Assembly: GCA_002439805.1 (NCBI GenBank)
Contig: DJPQ01000017.1
Coordinates: 1-5,437, forward strand
Length of the DNA: 5,437 nt
Direction of reading: 5' to 3'
From: Bacteroidales bacterium UBA6408
GTDB lineage: Bacteria > Bacteroidota > Bacteroidia > Bacteroidales > UBA932
Part shown: positions 1 to 5,437 of the stretch, in pieces
Numbering within the stretch: position 1 is the first letter of the stretch
Layout of the letters: every line of letters starts with the position of its first letter
The notes under the pieces: generated by a model
What the model saw: only the letters and a program-made list of their open reading frames with translations
Databases searched by the model: none
Told to the model about the DNA's origin: nothing
Translations under genes and position numbers: made by a program

Positions 1-12
1 ACTTTTTTCAGT

Positions 13-1122
13 TCAAGTCACTCCAGCTTTTGTGCTATACTTGTGAGTCAAATTGTATGTCCACAGTTTCTCAGGACCGGAAAAAACAAGAACTTCTGTC
101 AAGAGTCTACGACAGCGCACTTTCTGACCGGCAAAGTAAGAGTCATAGGTATCCTGACGATTCAAGTCGTAAGAAAAGTAGAGATGGCAAAACTCCGAGG
201 AAGCATTGCTTTTGCACTGAAGATACGCCGGGTAGTACATTCCATAGTCGTTATCCTGGATATAACTTACCGTCATCATATTTCCGTGCAGATTCGTAAG
301 TTCCGTCAGAGGATAGGATATTCGTGCGGACGTATTATCCTTGAAGCCATACACCGCCCTTGATCCGTTCGGGAATAATGCTTCAAAGTATTTCACGGCA
401 CTCCCCTCCTTCACGGCCTTGACCAGAATATGCCCTGTTGCCGTCTCGTATGGATAATCTGCCGCCAAAGCAGCCACCGAAGTCTTCACAATCCTCACGC
501 CGTCCAACGCGAAAACAGGTGAACTGCTGTCAAGCGACGGACTTTCCACGACAGTGTCGTAGTAGAGGTTCTTGTCCGCGAGAGAAATCGACGACAGCCC
601 CGAAAGACTCCAGCCGAAGCCCGCCACGCCGTTTCCTGCCTGACTGTTGTAGGTCAGTGCTAGGTTCGGAGCGAGTTCCGCATCGGGAACGGTGTTTATC
701 GGGACGGTGTAGGTGCGGCCTCCGGTCGGGGTGATGTCCGAAGTGTAGGGAATCTGCCCGGCATCGGTGTTAGGCTCGGCAGCCTTTGTCGGAATCGAGA
801 GCGGGTGCAGGGACGCTGCGGAGGTTTGTGCGGGCTGCACAGCGAGCGGTCCTGCGGAGGCGGAGTTCAGCAGGGGGTCTGAGGTGAACTTGTCGGGGCG
901 ATACTCCGGAGCGGGAGAGGGTCTGTAGTCTCCGACTGGAGCGGGAATGTAGGTTGTGGTGACACTGCCGTCGGGGTTCGTCACGACGACGCTGTCGCAA
1001 GGAGGCATGGAGGCCTGCTTTTCCGGAACATCCTGCCAGGTCCGGGCATAGGCAGGAGAAACTGACATCCCCACGATGAGGAATGCCAGAACATACAACG
1101 CTATTTTTAACGGCTCTTTCAT
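13..1122 (-). CDS. SpvB/RHS-family secreted protein, N-terminal part, prematurely ended
   Basis: Encodes 369 aa from ATG at 1122. A TTG two codons upstream is also in frame, but the ATG starts a cleaner signal peptide. Residues 1-26 form a basic then hydrophobic export signal ending in AYA, so the product should leave the cytoplasm. A Pro/Ala/Ser-rich linker (about 60-125) follows. Residues 133-190 carry the hallmark SpvB/TcdB-type N-terminal block: a GGRTYTVPI strand, then PNLALTYNSQAGNG and GFGWSLSGLSSI. The rest (190-369) is beta-rich with repeating Tyr/Gly strands, as in RHS/YD-type shells. Family members normally exceed 1000 aa and carry RHS repeats and a variable C-terminus; this frame ends at TGA 13-15 without them. 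Removing one base of the A pair at 15-16 would restore V-T-E-L-K-K, so a frameshift or base-call error is likely. The gene lies 13 bp after the DUF3244 gene and is probably co-transcribed. The family call is firm; the exact role (toxin, adhesin or surface polymer) is unknown. Confidence 0.82.
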   Translation of the reverse strand: MKEPLKIALYVLAFLIVGMSVSPAYARTWQDVPEKQASMPPCDSVVVTNPDGSVTTTYIPAPVGDYRPSPAPEYRPDKFTSDPLLNSASAGPLAVQPAQTSAASLHPLSIPTKAAEPNTDAGQIPYTSDITPTGGRTYTVPINTVPDAELAPNLALTYNSQAGNGVAGFGWSLSGLSSISLADKNLYYDTVVESPSLDSSSPVFALDGVRIVKTSVAALAADYPYETATGHILVKAVKEGSAVKYFEALFPNGSRAVYGFKDNTSARISYPLTELTNLHGNMMTVSYIQDNDYGMYYPAYLQCKSNASSEFCHLYFSYDLNRQDTYDSYFAGQKVRCRRLLTEVLVFSGPEKLWTYNLTHKYSTKAGVT

Positions 1123-1135
1123 AGCCAAAAGGTTT

Positions 1136-1519
1136 TTACCTTATGCTGAATGTCCCTTCTCCATAAAAGTACGGAGACCAGATTACCAAGGTGTAGTTGC
1201 CCGCGGTCTCCGGAACTCCAAAGGTAACAAAATTATTGTCGCCGTCCACCTCTTCCTGATAAATAATCCGGCCGAAGGAATCAAATACATAGACCGTCGT
1301 CGGCCCGAGTTCGAAAAGCTGGAGTTCAATCAGCTTCCGGGACGGGAGAATGTAGGCCTGAGCATCAGGAAAGAGGTCGCGCCTTATCGGCTGCGTCGGC
1401 AAGTCCTTAACAATGCGGATGGGTTTCTTTGGAGTGTCGTCAGACTTGTTCCCTGACATGGCATTCCCTGCGAGACCAATCATGGCCGCAAGAAGAATTA
1501 AAAGAAATCTTTTCATCAT
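1136..1519 (-). CDS. DUF3244 domain-containing small secreted protein
   Basis: Encodes 127 aa starting MMKRF (the second ATG, at 1516, is equally possible). An in-frame ATG at 1543 is rejected because it overlaps the promoter -7 element. Residues 3-20 are a hydrophobic signal peptide with likely cleavage near GNA or AMS, so the protein is probably periplasmic or exported. After a charged linker (23-50), residues 52-127 form a compact beta domain: strands around ELQLFELG and VYVFDSFGRIIYQE, then a GNYTLVIW strand and a final GEGTFSIR. This pattern (v-x-D-x-x-G-x-v-y, then G-x-Y-x-l-x-I and a closing G-x-F-x-I) matches DUF3244, a Bacteroidota family with an immunoglobulin-like beta-sandwich, and resembles type IX secretion C-terminal domains in layout. 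No catalytic residues stand out. It is the first gene of an operon with the SpvB/RHS gene, which suggests a partner, chaperone or surface accessory role; that is inference. Confidence 0.85.
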   Translation of the reverse strand: MMKRFLLILLAAMIGLAGNAMSGNKSDDTPKKPIRIVKDLPTQPIRRDLFPDAQAYILPSRKLIELQLFELGPTTVYVFDSFGRIIYQEEVDGDNNFVTFGVPETAGNYTLVIWSPYFYGEGTFSIR

Positions 1520-1540
1520 ATTATTGTGTGTTTCAGGCCG

Positions 1541-1572
1541 CAAAGCTATATAGCAGAATTCAATTCTCCAAA
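1541..1572 (-). promoter_or_regulatory. Bacteroidota-type promoter for the DUF3244-SpvB operon
   Basis: Read on the minus strand, TTTG (1572-1569) is followed by a 20-bp spacer and TAGCTTTG (1548-1541). This matches the Bacteroidota primary sigma consensus TTTG-N19-21-TAnnTTTG. Transcription should start near 1534-1537, leaving a leader of about 15-18 nt before ATG 1519. The position also settles the start codon of the downstream gene. Confidence 0.8.
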
Positions 1573-1614
1573 ACTAATGTTTCACCATTCAAATCTTTAT
1601 GTATCAACACAATA

Positions 1615-1623
1615 CCCCCCCCC
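1615..1623. repeat. C9 homopolymer tract upstream of operon promoter
   Basis: Nine consecutive C (G9 on the coding strand) sit about 43 bp upstream of the -33 element of the DUF3244 promoter, in otherwise AT-rich intergenic DNA. Tracts of this length can gain or lose bases during replication. No gene overlaps it, so any effect would be on promoter activity or regulator-site spacing. Confidence 0.7.
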
Positions 1624-1732
1624 GAGAACATTTTTCAAAATCGTAAATTTCACTATTTTTGTCACCGTAACACACTGCTTGCCAATAGTTTGAGCACTAA
1701 TTTCCCACTCCAAAACGACATGAATGTCAAAA

Positions 1733-3430
1733 TCAGTCCATTTCTGCCATCCTTTTACATAAGAAAGTATATATGCTGCCCTTCTCTACCTTCAGCTTGA
1801 CACGAATCTTGCTGACATCATTATTAAAAGACGGTCGTTTAAGGTAATGCTTGATTTCCTTGTTGTTCAAACCAATGCAGAACAGGCAGCAACAACCCAC
1901 CTCCCATTCAGAGAGCCGCGACTTCTTCAAATATCTGATAAAGTTCTTATGAGAAACTTTGAAAGCATTGCTTAAAAGCCTAAAAAAGTTTTTCTGGTCG
2001 TCCATCAAAGCAGCAAGTTCCGCAGATGCGACATCATTGAAGGTCTCGGAGACATGAGCCATAAAAAATTTGTTCAGAACCCCAAGAAGCTGCTCAACAG
2101 CCTCGCGGACATTCTTGTCAAGCCGAGCTTCTTTTCTGATTCGCTCCAGCAAGGCAATCCGGTCCAATGCCTCGCGATGCAATCGCTCATAATTGAGTTT
2201 CTCATTTTCGAGCCGTATTTTCTCGGCTTCGGCAAGTTCCATTTCCATCCGATGTTTCTCCTGTTCCATATCCCGATCCTTGCGACTACGGATGAGACGT
2301 TCCGTTATGAAGCCCACGACAAGAACCGCTATCACGAAAAGCAGGAACGCAATGATGATTGTATATTTTTGATTACTTATTTTCCGTTCGGACGCGGCGC
2401 GTTCCTCGATGAACTTTGTGTCACTTTCAAATATGTCGATGTCTTTATTACCGTCTTCAGTTATATACTTACGATATGACTTCGCGGCAGCGGAATAATC
2501 TCCCAAGGCCTCGGAAACAAGCCCGTTCACCCATTGATACGCCAATTCATGACTGTCATCGTACTTGATGTATGCATCCAAGGCGCGGCGGGAATCCTTA
2601 TACTTTCCTTCGGAACGATAGGCATCAGCGACAATTATCCAATGTATGAGAGAGCTGTCGGACACTGCGGAAAGATACTCTTCAATCATGGGACAGACCG
2701 AACCATCGTGCCGTTCCGACTCCGCGGATATGTTTATCGCATAATAAGAACTTTTCTGAGGCTCTGAAAGCATATCGAAGTTGTCATACAAGACTTCAAG
2801 ACATGTACGCAAAACGGCTGTGTCCTGTATCTCATTGCATTCCGTAGCAATATTTATGACCGAATCAAAATATCCGGCACTGTCCCCGGCCGCCAGAAAG
2901 CACTCGCCGGCCTTTTTCTCTTCCCGGATTACAGACTCAGAATCGAACAGATGGTTATAGACCGCGCTTTTCGCCCCGTGCAGCCGTCCGAGACACATCA
3001 TGTCGTGCGAAGATTTCCCGCACCGTTCCGCCTTGACAAACCATTCCATCGCCGCCTCATAATCCCCGGCATTCATGGCGATGCGTCCACGGTAGTAGTT
3101 CATCAGCAGCCTTTCGTCCGCGCTCCCGTGCCTGCGATACCAAGACACTGCCGGAGCGATGACGCTGTCAGTCATGTCATCAATCCAGTTCTTGTCCCGC
3201 GCCATTGCAAGGAGCAGGGAATGACGCGCCCTGAGCGACTTCGTTTTCAGACGCTCACGCCCCATCGTGTCCAGAATCGCCATCGCGCTGTCCGGCCGCT
3301 CCTCGATGAACGAGGCTACATCCTCCAGCGTCCGCGCCGTCTCCTGCTCATTCTCAGAACAGGACAGCATCAAAACGGCAGCCCCGCAAACCACCGCCAG
3401 CATCCGAAACACACATTTACTTTCCATCAT
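1733..3430 (-). CDS. Membrane-anchored TPR / LuxR-like HTH regulator
   Basis: Encodes 565 aa (MMESK; the second ATG at 3427 is also possible). Residues 1-24 are a hydrophobic lipoprotein-like signal ending LMLSC with Cys24 as candidate lipidated residue. Residues 33-330 are helical. Residues 33-130 hold a segment typical of Bacteroides TPR regulators (RPDSAMAILD, then RARHSLLLAMARDKN). TPR-type helices follow near 121-138, 274-293 and 309-326 (AGDYEAA, EGKYKDS, LGDYSAA). A single transmembrane helix spans 356-378 and is followed by Arg/Lys-rich RSRKDRD, which places the C-terminus in the cytoplasm. Residues 383-435 form a charged coiled coil. Residues 505-550 resemble a LuxR-type HTH: LSEWEVGCC, then GLNNKEIKHYL and KIRVKLKV. 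The layout implies a periplasmic sensor that passes a signal directly to a membrane-tethered DNA-binding domain. It lies just upstream of, and in the same direction as, the DUF3244-SpvB operon, its most likely target. The ligand and the target site are not visible. Confidence 0.85.
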   Translation of the reverse strand: MMESKCVFRMLAVVCGAAVLMLSCSENEQETARTLEDVASFIEERPDSAMAILDTMGRERLKTKSLRARHSLLLAMARDKNWIDDMTDSVIAPAVSWYRRHGSADERLLMNYYRGRIAMNAGDYEAAMEWFVKAERCGKSSHDMMCLGRLHGAKSAVYNHLFDSESVIREEKKAGECFLAAGDSAGYFDSVINIATECNEIQDTAVLRTCLEVLYDNFDMLSEPQKSSYYAINISAESERHDGSVCPMIEEYLSAVSDSSLIHWIIVADAYRSEGKYKDSRRALDAYIKYDDSHELAYQWVNGLVSEALGDYSAAAKSYRKYITEDGNKDIDIFESDTKFIEERAASERKISNQKYTIIIAFLLFVIAVLVVGFITERLIRSRKDRDMEQEKHRMEMELAEAEKIRLENEKLNYERLHREALDRIALLERIRKEARLDKNVREAVEQLLGVLNKFFMAHVSETFNDVASAELAALMDDQKNFFRLLSNAFKVSHKNFIRYLKKSRLSEWEVGCCCLFCIGLNNKEIKHYLKRPSFNNDVSKIRVKLKVEKGSIYTFLCKRMAEMD

Positions 3431-3455
3431 ATCCGTGCCATAGTTTCAAGGCCTG

Positions 3456-3463
3456 CAAATATA
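3456..3463 (-). promoter_or_regulatory. Candidate -7 element for the TPR/HTH regulator
   Basis: TATATTTG on the minus strand fits TAnnTTTG exactly and lies 25 bp before ATG 3430, giving a leader of about 20 nt. No TTTG occurs 19-21 bp upstream (the bases there read ACACGG), so the promoter is weak or needs an activator. Confidence 0.5.
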
Positions 3464-3597
3464 GCCTTTTCAGCAGAAGAATCCGTGTTTTTTCTTTATA
3501 GTTTCACACAAAGCGGGCGAAAAATTATACGAACCCAACGACCACCTATTCTCATCGAATATCATGCAACTGCGGACAATTTGAGATGTAAGAAACA

Positions 3598-3658
3598 AAT
3601 ATTCGAAATTATACTTCAAAATATTTCCGAGATATTCGTAAGTATAGTTTCAAATATT
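3598..3658. repeat. AT-rich 19-bp inverted repeat / quasi-palindromic double unit
   Basis: The left arm AATATTCGAAATTATACTT (3598-3616) and the complement of the right arm at 3640-3658 match at 17 of 19 positions around a 23-nt loop. The same DNA can be read as two direct 27-bp units (3599-3625 and 3632-3658; 22 of 27 identical, 33-bp period), because each unit is itself nearly palindromic. It starts 10 bp past the stop of the DUF4143 gene and ends about 170 bp before the regulator gene. It could be an operator with two sites on one helix face, or a stem helping to end DUF4143 transcription, although a stem this AT-rich would be a weak terminator. Confidence 0.6.
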
Positions 3659-3667
3659 GTTCGTAAC

Positions 3668-4939
3668 CTACGGCTTCAGAAGGTTTATCGGCACGACATA
3701 GACTCCGTCTTCGCGTCTGTAGGCACTGCCGACTGCCGTAAGAACCATAAGGAAGGACGGGGTCTTTTCTTCGCTCTTGGAGTCAATCTTTGCCTTCAGC
3801 AGTTTCAACGAGTTCGCTCCGGCCTCAATCAAGTCATCACCGCCCAGCTTTATCTCAACCGCGCCCCAGGAACCGTTCGCCATATGGATGACCGCATCGC
3901 ATTCCAGACCGGCATTATCACGGTAATGCATGACTTCCCCGCCATACACGCCGGCATATATCCTCAGGTCGCGGACAGCCATATCCTCAAAGAACAGCCC
4001 GAAACTCTCAAGGTCGCGCAGCAGGTCGTCAGGTTCCACGCCCAAGGCCCGGCACGCAATGGAAGTGTCCGTGAAATGCCTTGTAGGCGTCGAGCGAATG
4101 GAGGTCTTGGAACGGATGTTCGGATTCCACGCAGGCATATCCTCTATGACATACAAGTCCTTCAATGCCTCCATATAGTCGTCGAATGTCTTGGCGTCCA
4201 TTGTCCGTTCGTTGCTCTGCCGCACATCGGCAATTATGGTCGAGACGGCCGCCTCGGTCGAGATGTGGCGGGCATAGCTGCGAAGAATCATCCTGAGAAT
4301 CTCAGGGTTCTTGTTGCGGAAGCGCTCGTTCTCACAGTCCTCAAACACAAAAAGCCCATTGTAATAGTTCTTCGTTATCTCCAGCGCAATGTCCTTTTTG
4401 GCAAGCACGGAAATCGGCCAGCCTCCGCGACATATCAGGCGTGCAACTTCTCCAAGAGTGAAATCCTCATTCATATCCCAAGGCTCCTCCCCTTTCCCCG
4501 CGAACAAATCGCCGAGAGAAACAGTTCCCTTGGACTCCTTCGATTCCCACAGGCTCATCGGGCGCATTCTGACAGGAGTGATTCTCCCCGCGCCGCTATG
4601 ATGAACCTCAGTCTTGTCCGCAGGCGTAGAACTGCCGGTAAGGATATATTTTCCGAACTCATATTTGAAGTCAAGGTCATCCTTTATCTGATTCCATATA
4701 TCAGGAGCCTTCTGCCACTCGTCAATAAGCCTCGGATTCTCCCCCGCCAGAACAGCCTTCGGATTCATCCTCACCATCGCAATCGCCTGCCTCGTGTTCA
4801 GTTTGACAAAACTCTTCTGAAACCTCATGCAAGTCGTGGTCTTCCCACAGAATTTCGGCCCGGCCACGACAATCGCTCCTGAAGTCCTGAGTTTCAGTTC
4901 AATCTCTTTCTCTACCAGTCTTTCGTAATACATACGCAT
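3668..4939 (-). CDS. AAA-family ATPase with DUF4143 C-terminal domain
   Basis: Encodes 423 aa (MRMYYERL; ATG at 4933 is a possible alternative start), the usual size for the family, and it looks intact. Residues 20-130 are an AAA-type P-loop core: Walker A GPKFCGKTT at 27-35, Walker B LIDEWQK at 71-77, and a sensor-like YILTGSS at 98-104. Residues 212-270 have the helical pattern of the winged-helix region typical of these proteins (ILRMILRSYA, then DDYMEALKDLYVIED). The DUF4143 part (about 200-370) ends in a PD-(D/E)xK-like nuclease fold, with Asp348 in ECDAVI and Glu362-x-Lys364 in VEIKLG. It should therefore hydrolyse ATP, bind DNA and perhaps cut it, though activity is unproven for most members. 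The family is common and often multicopy in gut Bacteroidota and has no settled function. It stands alone under its own promoter, just downstream of three direct repeats that are plausible binding sites for its own product. Confidence 0.92.
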   Translation of the reverse strand: MRMYYERLVEKEIELKLRTSGAIVVAGPKFCGKTTTCMRFQKSFVKLNTRQAIAMVRMNPKAVLAGENPRLIDEWQKAPDIWNQIKDDLDFKYEFGKYILTGSSTPADKTEVHHSGAGRITPVRMRPMSLWESKESKGTVSLGDLFAGKGEEPWDMNEDFTLGEVARLICRGGWPISVLAKKDIALEITKNYYNGLFVFEDCENERFRNKNPEILRMILRSYARHISTEAAVSTIIADVRQSNERTMDAKTFDDYMEALKDLYVIEDMPAWNPNIRSKTSIRSTPTRHFTDTSIACRALGVEPDDLLRDLESFGLFFEDMAVRDLRIYAGVYGGEVMHYRDNAGLECDAVIHMANGSWGAVEIKLGGDDLIEAGANSLKLLKAKIDSKSEEKTPSFLMVLTAVGSAYRREDGVYVVPINLLKP

Positions 4940-4953
4940 CAGTTTTATGACGG

Positions 4954-4983
4954 CAAAGTTAGATAAATTCCCATGATTTTCAA
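4954..4983 (-). promoter_or_regulatory. Promoter of the AAA-DUF4143 gene, overlapped by direct repeat 1
   Basis: On the minus strand TTG (4983-4981, inside ATTGAAAATC) is followed by a 19-bp spacer and TAACTTTG (4961-4954), an exact TAnnTTTG. The -7 element ends 14 bp before ATG 4939, so the leader is very short. The -33 motif and nearly all the spacer lie within the first 20-bp repeat (4965-4984), so a protein bound there would block RNA polymerase. Confidence 0.68.
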
Positions 4984-5030
4984 TAGAAAATTCCCATGAT
5001 TTTCAATGAAAAATTCCCATGATTTTCAAT
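4965..5030. repeat. Three perfect 20-bp direct repeats, 23-bp period (iteron-like)
   Basis: AAATTCCCATGATTTTCAAT occurs at 4965-4984, 4988-5007 and 5011-5030 with no mismatch. The spacers are 3 bp (AGA, GAA). The unit has no strong internal dyad, so each copy would be a directional site. The array fills the space between the tex remnant and the DUF4143 promoter. The 23-bp period is a little over two helical turns, so bound proteins would step around the helix. Most likely an operator or an ATPase loading site; too few and too short for a CRISPR. Confidence 0.93.
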
Positions 5031-5054
5031 TCGGGCAGAAATAGCGGAAGGGAA

Positions 5055-5437
5055 TCAGTTGAGTCTCAAGCCGATGCGGTTGCGGTCCAAATCCACGGAG
5101 ACAACAGTGACGCTGACCTTCTGGTGGAGGCGGACAAGCCTTGAGGGGTCGGTGACTTTCTGACGGCGGCCGTCGGGCCCGGAGGTGCTCATCTGAGAAA
5201 TGCACGGTGAGGGTCAGGGGTGGAGTTGTTCCACATCTTGTCGGCAAGAGGCTCATATCCGGCTTCCCTGGCCGCTGTCGCCCTTGTGCGCCGTTTAGGA
5301 CGGTAAGGAAGATAGAGGTCCTCCAGAACGTCAGGCTCGATGCACTCCTCAATCTGAGCCCGGAGTTCATCGGTCAGCGCACCGGCTGCGGAGATGGTCT
5401 CAAGTATGCCGGCCTTGCGCTTTTCCATCGCGTCAAA
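5055..5437 (-). pseudogene. tex: tex remnant: N-terminal piece fused out of frame to the S1 C-terminus
   Basis: Tex is a cytoplasmic RNA-binding transcription accessory protein, normally about 700-780 aa. Reading in from the right edge (the true start is outside the window), the frame gives a conserved Tex N-terminal stretch: EKRKAGILETI, then ALTDELRAQIEE, LEDLYLPYRPKRRTRAT and EAGYEPLADKMW. This frame stops at TGA 5189-5191. In the -1 frame, from about 5203 to TGA 5055-5057, the end of a Tex S1 domain appears: ISQMS, then DPSRLVRLHQKVSVTVVSVDLDRNRIGLRLN. Everything between is absent: the rest of the helical region, the YqgF-like domain, the helix-hairpin-helix motifs and most of S1, roughly 500 codons. 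The junction is near 5200-5215. The product cannot be a working Tex, so this is a deletion remnant, or part of a second copy. The S1 end also has a few extra residues (TSGPDGRRQ) compared with common Tex sequences. Confidence 0.85.

Noticed and set aside
1520..1543. Upstream ATG (1543) adding eight residues to the DUF3244 protein.
   Set aside because: It overlaps the -7 element TAGCTTTG, so it would not be in the transcript, and MMKRF begins a standard signal peptide.
1654..1661. TATTTTTG on the plus strand resembling a -7 element.
   Set aside because: There is no TTTG at 19-21 bp upstream and no plus-strand gene downstream.
1566..1716. CTCCAAAAC occurring twice (1566-1574 and 1708-1716).
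   Set aside because: Nine bases twice in AT-rich DNA 142 bp apart is weak evidence, and one copy overlaps the -33 element.
1710..1732. Small hairpin TGACA-TTCA-TGTCG followed by TTTT after the regulator stop (minus strand).
   Set aside because: The stem is four to five pairs including a G-T pair and the U run is only four, too weak to call a terminator.
2951..4882. A 643-codon open frame on the plus strand.
   Set aside because: It runs antisense across both the regulator and the DUF4143 gene and the gap between them. Its product is Arg/His/Pro-rich with no recognisable domain, while the minus strand encodes clear families. It is a by-product of codon bias.
4965..5030. CRISPR array.
   Set aside because: The spacers are only 3 bp and there are no cas genes; the structure is a direct-repeat operator or iteron type.
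5026..5370. A 114-codon minus-strand open frame starting at 5370.
   Set aside because: It lies in a different frame from both Tex pieces, has no recognisable domain, and runs through the direct-repeat edge; the Tex similarity explains this DNA.

Overview
The window looks like chromosomal DNA of a gut-type Bacteroidales bacterium (phylum Bacteroidota). The protein families point there: DUF3244, a TPR/transmembrane/LuxR-like regulator of the Bacteroides type, an AAA-DUF4143 ATPase, and an RHS/SpvB-type secreted protein. Three intergenic regions also carry the Bacteroidota -7 element TAnnTTTG, one of them with a well-placed TTTG -33 element. The genus cannot be fixed from the sequence alone. Every gene I can support is on the minus strand, so the window is read from right to left.

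Right edge (5055-5437): a remnant of tex, the S1-domain transcription accessory protein. A piece of the N-terminal part is joined directly, and out of frame, to the last ~45 codons of the C-terminal S1 domain, so the middle ~500 codons are missing. Next (4954-5030) are three perfect 20-bp direct repeats at a strict 23-bp period. The promoter-proximal copy covers the -33 position and spacer of the promoter for the following gene, an intact AAA ATPase/DUF4143 protein (3668-4939). Just beyond its stop is an AT-rich 19-bp inverted repeat (3598-3658).

Left half: a 565-aa membrane-anchored regulator (1733-3430) with a lipoprotein-like signal, TPR helices, one membrane span, a coiled coil and a C-terminal LuxR-like HTH. 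It is followed by a 213-bp gap holding a C9 tract and a near-consensus promoter. That promoter drives a two-gene operon: a small secreted DUF3244 protein (1136-1519) and, 13 bp on, the N-terminal part of a secreted SpvB/RHS-family protein (13-1122). The SpvB frame stops after 369 aa, far short of the family's usual size. A single extra base close to the stop would explain this.

The likely functional logic, by inference, is that the membrane regulator controls the adjacent DUF3244-SpvB/RHS export operon, while the DUF4143 gene is a separate self-contained unit, probably controlled through its own iteron-like repeats and lying beside a decayed tex copy.
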